From contig QLUL01000019.1 of the NCBI GenBank assembly GCA_018725425.1, positions 1-12,075 on the forward strand: 12,075 nucleotides of DNA. The letters run 5' to 3'. A program made the translations under genes and the position numbers. This DNA comes from Chloroflexota bacterium. Lineage in GTDB: Bacteria > Chloroflexota > Dehalococcoidia > SZUA-161 > SpSt-899. Shown piece after piece: positions 7,150 to 12,075 of the stretch. The notes under the pieces were generated by a model. The model did no database searches and was not told the origin of the DNA. It saw only the letters and a list, made by a program, of their open reading frames with translations. Position 1 is the stretch's first letter. The number at the start of each line of letters is the position of its first letter.

Positions 7150-8391
7150 TTAACAGACCTCGACTGAGTCCAATTCAATTCCAATAATTCCAGAAACAGT
7201 TCTGGAAGGTCTAAAAGGAAGTATCAGCGCATCATGAATCCAATGATGTTGGATATGATTTGTCTGCGTTCCTTCCGCAACTGCTACTCCCAAGCTGTAG
7301 TCACCAGCTTGGAGAGTTGGCATATGAAAGCTTAACGTAACCTCGACCGGGCGATCCTTAATAATTCTATCGAGCCGCCCTTTCTTTGCGTAAATTGAAT
7401 TCATCCCAAAAACAACCTGACCTAATCTATCTCTGACCAAGAAACCGACTATTGGATTAATCACATCTAAAGTAGAAAGGCATTCAATGGTGAGGCGTAT
7501 CTTTTCCCCGCCTGAAATTGACGATATGCTTGAACCATCCGCATTAGAGAGACGAACTGAGACAATTCTTACTGCACCAGAGCCAAACTCTTTAAGTGCG
7601 TCAGCAACGTAATTGCATTCAGGCTGTCTCTCAATGCTTGAATCTGCTATCGCTAGGTTTTCATTAAGGCTGGCCAAATAAAAGTCTGTGGCTTCTTTAG
7701 GAGTACCACCGAATTGAAGTATACCCTTGTCAAGCAACAAAGCGCTTGAGCACAGCCCGACAACCGCCGTGGAATCGTGGCTAACGAAGATTAACGTTCC
7801 CCGTTCCGTAAAGCCTCGGAGGAAGCGCATGCATTTCTGGACAAAATAGGCATCGCCAACGGCAAGCGCTTCGTCAACCACCAGGATATCGGCATCAACA
7901 TGAGCTATGACGGCAAACGCAAGCCGGACGAACATCCCACTGGAGTATGTTTTTACCGGTTGGTCGATAAACTGACCGATGTCCGCAAAGGACAAAATCT
8001 GATCAAAACGCTCGGCGGTCTGTTCATTTGTCATGCCATAAAGAGACGCACTTAAAAAGACGTTCTCCCTACCCGTGAACTCCGGGTTAAAGCCCGCGCC
8101 AAGTTCGAGCAGCGCTGCAACCTTTCCCTTGATGGTGATAGTTCCGCTTGTCGGGCTAAGTGTTCCGCATAGTAATTGCAGCAAAGTTGATTTGCCAGAA
8201 CCGTTTCGACCAATGATTCCTAAGGTTTCGCCCCGCTTTATTTCAAACGAAACATCCTTTAGCGCCCAGAATTCACGGAAATACTGTTTTCGCCCCCGTG
8301 AAAACATCTGAAAAAGGCGATCACGCGGCCTGTCGTATATTTGATAGCATTTGGAGAGATTTTGTACGCTGATGGCAATTTCAGAGGACAT
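7150..8391 (-). CDS. wzt: ABC transporter ATP-binding protein for polysaccharide export, with C-terminal substrate-binding domain
   Basis: The ATPase of a Wzm/Wzt exporter, which moves a lipid-linked polysaccharide across the inner membrane. Numbering from a TTG two codons upstream: Walker A GRNGSGKST (63-71), signature YSSGM (151-155, as usual in Wzt and TagH proteins), Walker B ILVVDE (171-176) and H-loop VSHD (205-208). Residues about 270-412 form a separate beta-rich extension (VRIVSVRLSNADGSS, TLSFHMPTLQAGDYSLGVAV) of the Wzt C-terminal type. In E. coli O8/O9a this domain binds the capped non-reducing end of the O-chain. The frame is open to a TTG at 8397, but ATG at 8391 (MSSEIAIS) is preferred because AAGGGG sits seven bases before it and only one base before the TTG. 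The start overlaps wzm by 11 bases; the stop lies nine bases before the fusion gene. Confidence 0.94.
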   Translation of the reverse strand: MSSEIAISVQNLSKCYQIYDRPRDRLFQMFSRGRKQYFREFWALKDVSFEIKRGETLGIIGRNGSGKSTLLQLLCGTLSPTSGTITIKGKVAALLELGAGFNPEFTGRENVFLSASLYGMTNEQTAERFDQILSFADIGQFIDQPVKTYSSGMFVRLAFAVIAHVDADILVVDEALAVGDAYFVQKCMRFLRGFTERGTLIFVSHDSTAVVGLCSSALLLDKGILQFGGTPKEATDFYLASLNENLAIADSSIERQPECNYVADALKEFGSGAVRIVSVRLSNADGSSISSISGGEKIRLTIECLSTLDVINPIVGFLVRDRLGQVVFGMNSIYAKKGRLDRIIKDRPVEVTLSFHMPTLQAGDYSLGVAVAEGTQTNHIQHHWIHDALILPFRPSRTVSGIIGIELDSVEVC

Positions 8392-9202
8392 CGGCAAACC
8401 CCTTGCGAGTCTTTTGAAACCAGGCGAAACCGACCCAAGCCATCACCAGCCCCAAGCCCATCATGGCGGACCACGAAATGAGATTGGGAAGCTGTCCGAA
8501 TATCAAAACGCTGCGGCTCTGTTCGATAATGACGGCAAGCGGATTAAACTGAAGCCAAAATTGGAAGCGCTCTGGTAAAGCGGTGATCGGGAAAAACACA
8601 GCGGAGATGAAGAGCATGGCGGTAGTAAACAAGCCGGCGACCTGGCTGACATCGCGCAAATAAACGCCCAACGCAGCCAGAAACCACGCCATCCCCATTA
8701 TCCCAAACACAAGCGGGGTTAGTACAAGCGGAAGCAGAACCGCCGTCAGCGGTATGTGCTGGTTGAGCACGACTTTCGCCAGCAAGAGCACGATAAGACT
8801 GATGATGGCGTGAAACAGCGCAGAACCAAATGCGATCCAGGGCAAGATCTCTAGTGGGAAGACGACTTTTTTAACATAGTTGACGTTGGTAATGATTAGG
8901 CCGGGCGCTCGGTTGACACATTCCGCGAACAACCCATGAACAATGAGGCCAACGAACAGGATGATGGCGAAATCGGTTTTGCTCTCATCAGCCCCCAGGC
9001 CCCAGCGCGCCTTGAAGACAACTGAAAACACAAAGGTGTAAATGACGAGCATGAGCAGGGGATTGAAGAATGACCAAGCCAAACCCATCACGGACCCACG
9101 GTAACGCCCTATGGCCTCGCGCTTGCTCATTTGCAGGATGAGCTGTCGATTACGCCAAAAACTGGCGACCATTTCGACAGGGCTAGCAGAGAATTGACGC
9201 AT
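8381..9202 (-). CDS. wzm: ABC-2 type permease for polysaccharide export
   Basis: The membrane half of the exporter, a 273-residue ABC-2 permease that should dimerise and pair with the adjacent Wzt. About six membrane segments can be seen (roughly 40-63, 78-95, 120-146, 152-178, 190-208 and 242-262). Family signposts are RYRGSVMGLAWSFFNPLL (33-50; the coupling-helix region after an amphipathic N-terminus), NYVKKVVFPLEILP (108-121), YLRDVSQ (181-187) and NPLAVIIEQSR (220-230). Length is typical. The ATG shares one base with the rmlC stop (TGATG), and AGAGG lies ten bases upstream inside rmlC. The absence of any Wzx flippase or Wzy polymerase nearby fits an ABC-dependent system, in which the chain is completed in the cytoplasm before export. 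Confidence 0.94.
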   Translation of the reverse strand: MRQFSASPVEMVASFWRNRQLILQMSKREAIGRYRGSVMGLAWSFFNPLLMLVIYTFVFSVVFKARWGLGADESKTDFAIILFVGLIVHGLFAECVNRAPGLIITNVNYVKKVVFPLEILPWIAFGSALFHAIISLIVLLLAKVVLNQHIPLTAVLLPLVLTPLVFGIMGMAWFLAALGVYLRDVSQVAGLFTTAMLFISAVFFPITALPERFQFWLQFNPLAVIIEQSRSVLIFGQLPNLISWSAMMGLGLVMAWVGFAWFQKTRKGFADVL

Positions 9203-9747
9203 CAGGCGAATACCTCTGCGTTGATTAAGCCTTGACCCTGCACGTCCTTGCCGGAGAGAGAAGGTTCCTTTTCAATCGGCCAATCAACCTTGAGTGTGCT
9301 GTCGTTCCAGGCAATGCAGCGCTCATGCTTTGGTGCGTAATAATCGGTGGTCTTATAGAGAAACTCTGCGGTATCCGAAAGCACTAGGAAGCCATGCGCA
9401 AAACCTTCGGGTATCCATAACATACGTTTGTTTTCTGCGGAGAGAATCTCCCCAACCCATTGGCCGAAGGTAAGCGAGGATTTGCGCAAATCTACAGCTA
9501 CATCGAACACTTTGCCCAGGACGACACGCACCAGCTTGCCTTGGGGGTTCTGGATTTGGTAGTGCAGGCCGCGCAGCACGTTTTTGCTTGAGCGCGAATG
9601 GTTGTCTTGCACAAACTGGACCTGGCGGCCGATGGCGGATTCAAACTTCGCTTGGTTGAAGCTTTCGAAGAAGAAGCCGCGATCATCCCCAAACACTTGG
9701 GGCTCGATGAGGACGACTTCGGGTATGGTGAGCGGGGTGGCTTTCAT
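9202..9747 (-). CDS. rmlC: dTDP-4-dehydrorhamnose 3,5-epimerase
   Basis: The third step of dTDP-L-rhamnose synthesis: epimerises C3 and C5 of dTDP-4-dehydro-6-deoxy-D-glucose. The cupin-fold protein is 181 residues, the normal size. Visible are DDRGFFFESFN (21-31), FVQDNHSRSSKNVLRGLHYQ (45-64) with the catalytic His62, Lys71 and Arg74 in GKLVRVVLGKVFDVAVDLR, WIPEGFAHGF (111-120), the Tyr-rich YKTTDYYAPKHE (131-142) and Asp168 in SLSGKDVQG. The frame stays open upstream to 9963, but that extension is out-of-frame rmlA sequence; the ATG at 9747 begins exactly where RmlC proteins begin and overlaps the rmlA stop by one base (TGATG). An AAGGA lies about 12 bases upstream, slightly far, so coupling to rmlA probably matters. 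Also called rfbC. Confidence 0.95.
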   Translation of the reverse strand: MKATPLTIPEVVLIEPQVFGDDRGFFFESFNQAKFESAIGRQVQFVQDNHSRSSKNVLRGLHYQIQNPQGKLVRVVLGKVFDVAVDLRKSSLTFGQWVGEILSAENKRMLWIPEGFAHGFLVLSDTAEFLYKTTDYYAPKHERCIAWNDSTLKVDWPIEKEPSLSGKDVQGQGLINAEVFA

Positions 9748-10631
9748 CAGTATATTTTTTCCTTGAGAACCCGCAGCAGGTACTGACCGTAGCCGTTCTT
9801 GGTGAGCGGCTGCGCAAGCTTCTCCAACTGCGTGGCGTCGATCCACTGCTGCCTGAAGGCAATTTCTTCGGGGCAGGACACTTTGAGGCCCTGGCGGTTT
9901 TCTAGGGTGGCGATGAACTGGCTCGCTTCGAGCAGCGATTCGTGGGTGCCGGTATCCAGCCAAGCATAGCCGCGGCCCATGATCTCCACGCTGAGCCGCC
10001 CTTGTTCCAAATACAGCCGGTTGAGGTCGGTGATTTCCAGCTCGCCGCGAGGCGAGGGCTTGAGGGTCTTGGCCATCTCAACCACGTGGTCGTCATAAAA
10101 ATAGAGCCCAGTGACGGCGTAGTTGGATTTTGGCTGCATGGGCTTTTCTTCCAAAGACAGCACCTTGCCTTGGGCGTCGAACTCCGCCACGCCGTAACGC
10201 TCCGGGTCGTGCACATGGTAGGCGAACACGCTGGCACCCGTGGTGCGGGCCATCGCATTGGCCAGCAAGTGGTGAAAATCATGACCGTGAAAGATGTTGT
10301 CGCCCAGCACCAGCGCCGAGGGGTGGTTGCCGATGAATTGTTCACCAATCAGGAAGGCCTGTGCCAAGCCGTCCGGACTGGGCTGCACGGCGTATTGCAG
10401 GTTGAGCCCCCACTGGCTGCCGTCGCCCAGCAGTTGCTCAAAGCGCGGCGTGTCCTGCGGGGTGGAGATGATCAGGATGTCGCGGATATCCGCCAGCATC
10501 AGGGTGCTGAGCGGGTAGTAGATCATGGGTTTGTCATAGACCGGCAGCAGTTGCTTGCTGATGGCCAACGTGGCCGGGTGCAAACGGGTGCCGGAACCGC
10601 CGGCGAGGATGATGCCTTTGCGTGTTGTCAT
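9747..10631 (-). CDS. rmlA: Glucose-1-phosphate thymidylyltransferase
   Basis: The first step of dTDP-L-rhamnose synthesis: joins glucose-1-phosphate and dTTP to give dTDP-glucose, and is usually feedback-inhibited by dTDP-rhamnose. The 294-residue length is typical of the tetrameric enzyme. Seen in order: the nucleotide-binding [11 protein letters not shown] (11-21) with Lys26 in [17 protein letters not shown] (83-93), GDN (110-112, metal-binding Asp111), RYGVAEFD (145-152), EEKP (161-164), VTGLYFYD (173-180) and [15 protein letters not shown] (223-237), with Asp226 as the second metal ligand. A good ribosome site, AAGAGGTGA, ends about five bases before the ATG. The start overlaps the rmlB stop by four bases (ATGA). 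Also called rfbA. Confidence 0.96.
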   Translation of the reverse strand: MTTRKGIILAGGSGTRLHPATLAISKQLLPVYDKPMIYYPLSTLMLADIRDILIISTPQDTPRFEQLLGDGSQWGLNLQYAVQPSPDGLAQAFLIGEQFIGNHPSALVLGDNIFHGHDFHHLLANAMARTTGASVFAYHVHDPERYGVAEFDAQGKVLSLEEKPMQPKSNYAVTGLYFYDDHVVEMAKTLKPSPRGELEITDLNRLYLEQGRLSVEIMGRGYAWLDTGTHESLLEASQFIATLENRQGLKVSCPEEIAFRQQWIDATQLEKLAQPLTKNGYGQYLLRVLKEKIY

Positions 10632-11701
10632 GCTGTCACCTCTTGTCCATAGCGCTGGCTAAGCCAATCGCGATAAGCGCCGCTTTGCACATGCGCGACC
10701 CAATCGGGGTGCGCCAAATACCACTGCACGGTTTTGCGGATGCCGCTCTCGAAGGTTTCGGCTGGCCGCCAGCCGAGTGTGCGCTCGATTTTGCCCGCGT
10801 CGATGGCGTAGCGCCGGTCGTGGCCGGGGCGGTCGGCCACAAAGCTGATCTGGATCGCGTAGGGCTGGCCATCGGGGCGTGGGCGCAGTTCATCGAGTAG
10901 GGCGCAAATGGTGTGCACGATTTCGAGGTTGGGTTTTTCGTTCCAGCCACCGATGTTATAGACCTCGCCCACTTGCCCAGCGGCGAGCACGCGGCGGATG
11001 GCGCTGCAATGGTCTTGCACGTAGAGCCAGTCGCGGATTTGTTGCCCATCGCCATACACGGGCAGGGGCTGGCCGGCCAGGGCGTTGACGATCATCAGCG
11101 GGATGAGCTTTTCGGGGAAGTGGTAGGGGCCGTAGTTGTTGGAGCAGTTGGTGGTGAGCACCGGCAGGCCGTAGCTGTGGTGCCAGGCGCGCACCAGGTG
11201 GTCGCTGGCGGCTTTGCTGGCGCTGTAGGGGCTGTTGGGCTGGTAGGGGTGCTGCTCGGTGAAGGCGGGCGCGCCGCGCTCCAGGCTGCCATAGACTTCG
11301 TCGGTGCTCACGTGCAGGAAGCGAAAAGCCGCCCGTTCGGCCGCGGGCAGCGCCGCCCAGTGGCTGCGCACGGCTTCGAGCAGCTCGTAGCTGCCCAGCA
11401 CATTGGTCTGGATGAAGGCGCCGGGGCCGTGCAGGGAGCGGTCCACATGGCTTTCGGCGGCGAAGTGGAGCACGGCGCGCGGCCGGTGCTCGGCCAGCAG
11501 GCGCTGCACCAGCGCCCGATCGCCGATGCTGCCATGCACGAAGCGGTGCCGCGCATCGCCTTCTAGGCTGGCGAGGTTTTCTAGGTTGCCGGCGTAGGTG
11601 AGCGCGTCGAGGTTGAGGATCGGCTCGTCTGAAGCGCGCAGCCAGTCGAGCACGAAGTTGCTGCCGATGAAGCCGGCGCCGCCGGTGACGAGGATGGACA
11701 T
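10628..11701 (-). CDS. rmlB: dTDP-glucose 4,6-dehydratase
   Basis: The second step of dTDP-L-rhamnose synthesis: an NAD-dependent extended short-chain dehydrogenase that converts dTDP-glucose to dTDP-4-dehydro-6-deoxyglucose. At 357 residues it is family-typical. The NAD-binding [11 protein letters not shown] (6-16), [13 protein letters not shown] (31-43), [11 protein letters not shown] (79-89), the catalytic STDEVYG (132-138; Thr, Asp and Glu all present) and YSASK (159-163; Tyr and Lys) are intact, as are [14 protein letters not shown] (188-201) and [15 protein letters not shown]. The ATG at 11701 falls immediately before the Rossmann strand, as in the family, but no clear ribosome site precedes it. 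It is the first gene of the leftward operon. It is far richer in GC than genes downstream, so it may be native or come from another source than the operon core. Also called rfbB. Confidence 0.96.
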   Translation of the reverse strand: MSILVTGGAGFIGSNFVLDWLRASDEPILNLDALTYAGNLENLASLEGDARHRFVHGSIGDRALVQRLLAEHRPRAVLHFAAESHVDRSLHGPGAFIQTNVLGSYELLEAVRSHWAALPAAERAAFRFLHVSTDEVYGSLERGAPAFTEQHPYQPNSPYSASKAASDHLVRAWHHSYGLPVLTTNCSNNYGPYHFPEKLIPLMIVNALAGQPLPVYGDGQQIRDWLYVQDHCSAIRRVLAAGQVGEVYNIGGWNEKPNLEIVHTICALLDELRPRPDGQPYAIQISFVADRPGHDRRYAIDAGKIERTLGWRPAETFESGIRKTVQWYLAHPDWVAHVQSGAYRDWLSQRYGQEVTA

Positions 11702-11808
11702 AAAAGTGTATTGGGCACGCTACCGCCGTGCCGTGTCACGATCGGCATGCGCGATGAGGGGGGGCTGGAGGTGGCGGGGCGCGCGCACAAGCAGTGGGCC
11801 CCATGCAC

Positions 11809-11817
11809 ATTGTAGCA
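11809..11817 (-). promoter_or_regulatory. Candidate extended -10 promoter for the rml operon
   Basis: The minus strand reads TGCTACAAT (11817-11809): a TACAAT -10 box preceded by the TGN extension. No good -35 box sits 16-18 bases upstream. Initiation near 11802 would give a leader of about 100 bases before rmlB. No promoter is obvious closer to the gene. Confidence 0.4.
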
Positions 11818-11847
11818 AACCAAACCCACACCACCCCCGCCAAACTA

Positions 11848-11856
11848 TGCTATGAT
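11848..11856 (+). promoter_or_regulatory. Candidate extended -10 promoter for rplK
   Basis: The plus strand reads TGCTATGAT (11848-11856): a TATGAT -10 box with the TGN extension. The -35 region is poor. Initiation near 11863 would give a leader of about 180 bases before rplK. It lies back to back with the minus-strand candidate, with about 30 bases between the two elements. Confidence 0.45.
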
Positions 11857-11901
11857 GCGCCTCTTTGCCAAAAAACAGCTGCCTGCGGGCGGTGCTGCTT
11901 T

Positions 11902-11962
11902 GGCTGCTGGCGCTTACGGCCCGTTGCCAGCAAAGCCGGCGCCGCCCTTGCGGCGCGCTGGC
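11902..11962 (+). promoter_or_regulatory. Structured rplK leader with two mutually exclusive hairpins
   Basis: GCCAGC (11926-11931) can pair with GCTGGC upstream (11906-11911; extended by GGCT/AGCC across a two-base bulge) or with a second GCTGGC downstream (11957-11962). The latter encloses a perfect stem GCGCCGC / GCGGCGC (11939-11945 / 11950-11956) with a CCTT loop. No U-run follows, so it is not a simple intrinsic terminator. A regulatory role is possible but unproven. Confidence 0.35.
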
Positions 11963-12043
11963 TATGAGTTGGGCTAGGTTGCGAGGAGGCTGGGTGCCCT
12001 GTGTGGGCTGCTGGGCCGTTTGAACTCGATGGAGTAATTTTAC

Positions 12044-12075
12044 ATGGCGAAAAAAATCGTCGGCTTTATCAAGCT
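12044..12075 (+). CDS. rplK: Ribosomal protein L11, first 10 codons (runs off the right edge)
   Basis: The frame from ATG at 12044 reads MAKKIVGFIK, the conserved start of bacterial L11, the 50S protein that with 23S rRNA forms the GTPase-associated centre. A ribosome site GGAG (12031-12034) lies nine bases before the ATG. Only ten codons and part of an eleventh are visible, but the match to L11 is distinctive. rplA and the rpoB operon would be expected beyond the edge. Upstream, the usual nusG is missing and a divergent polysaccharide operon takes its place. Confidence 0.88.
   Translation, partial: MAKKIVGFIK

Larger units (their letters stand above)
11702..12043. other. Divergent intergenic region between rmlB and rplK
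   Basis: This gap of 342 bases holds no convincing gene. It contains two opposed extended -10 promoter candidates in the middle (11809-11856), a seven-G run (11758-11764) in what would be the rmlB untranslated leader, and a GC-rich set of hairpins (11902-11962) in what would be the rplK leader. The usual upstream neighbour of rplK, nusG, is absent. No tRNA is recognised. Confidence 0.7.

Noticed and set aside
9748..9963. 72-codon N-terminal extension of the rmlC frame
   Set aside because: It is rmlA read in another frame. RmlC homology begins at the ATG at 9747, where the rmlA stop overlaps, and total length then matches the family.
9942..10652. Long plus-strand open frames opposite rmlA and rmlB (for example 9942-10652 and 10913-11566)
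   Set aside because: They are antisense shadows in GC-rich coding DNA, with His/Val/Gln/Gly-rich translations that match no known family and no ribosome sites of note.
11939..11956. Intrinsic terminator at the GCGCCGC / GCGGCGC hairpin
   Set aside because: The stem is strong, but neither strand has a run of T after it.
11855..11977. A 40-codon plus-strand frame starting MRLFAKKQLPAGG in the rplK leader
   Set aside because: Its ATG overlaps the -10 box, so it would lie upstream of the predicted transcript start, and its Ala/Gly/Pro-rich content follows from the GC-rich hairpins. No ribosome site precedes it.

Overview
The window carries one long leftward (minus-strand) operon for making and exporting a cell-surface polysaccharide, probably a rhamnose-containing O-antigen or similar glycan. 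Insertion-sequence debris lies at the left edge and the first codons of ribosomal protein L11 (rplK, plus strand) at the right edge. The gene set (rmlB-rmlA-rmlC, wzm, wzt, wecB, glycosyltransferases), the high-GC rml genes and the IS types suggest a Gram-negative proteobacterium, most likely a betaproteobacterium. That placement is an inference from sequence style, not a phylogenetic result.

Layout from right to left, in the direction of transcription: rplK start (12044 onward, plus strand); a 342-base divergent intergenic region with two opposed extended -10 promoter candidates and a hairpin-rich rplK leader; rmlB, rmlA and rmlC (dTDP-4-dehydrorhamnose synthesis); wzm and wzt (ABC exporter, with Wzt carrying a C-terminal extension); a 1256-residue fusion protein (methyltransferase, methyltransferase, heptad-repeat coiled coil, GT4/GT1-like glycosyltransferase, GT2 glycosyltransferase); wecB (UDP-GlcNAc 2-epimerase); and a stand-alone glycosyltransferase related to the middle domain of the fusion. 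Most junctions overlap by 1-11 bases, so the genes are probably translationally coupled. The exceptions are a 9-base gap before the fusion gene and a 64-base gap before wecB. Left of the operon are a 5'-truncated IS630-family transposase and the start of a second, leftward IS3-type transposase OrfA that appears to have interrupted it.

How the parts could work together: RmlABC supply dTDP-4-dehydro-L-rhamnose and WecB supplies UDP-ManNAc. The fusion protein and the stand-alone enzyme build, and possibly methyl-cap, the chain on a lipid carrier. Wzm/Wzt export it, with the Wzt C-terminal domain as a candidate reader of the cap. The fusion's architecture resembles WsaE of Geobacillus stearothermophilus (methyltransferase plus two rhamnosyltransferase domains), and the coiled coil invites comparison with the chain-length ruler of WbdD. 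No rmlD, no initiating glycosyl-phosphate transferase, no wecC-like dehydrogenase and no wzx/wzy are in the window; absence of wzx/wzy fits ABC-dependent export. Base composition is strongly mosaic: very GC-rich in rmlB, AT-rich in the methyltransferase half of the fusion, intermediate further downstream.
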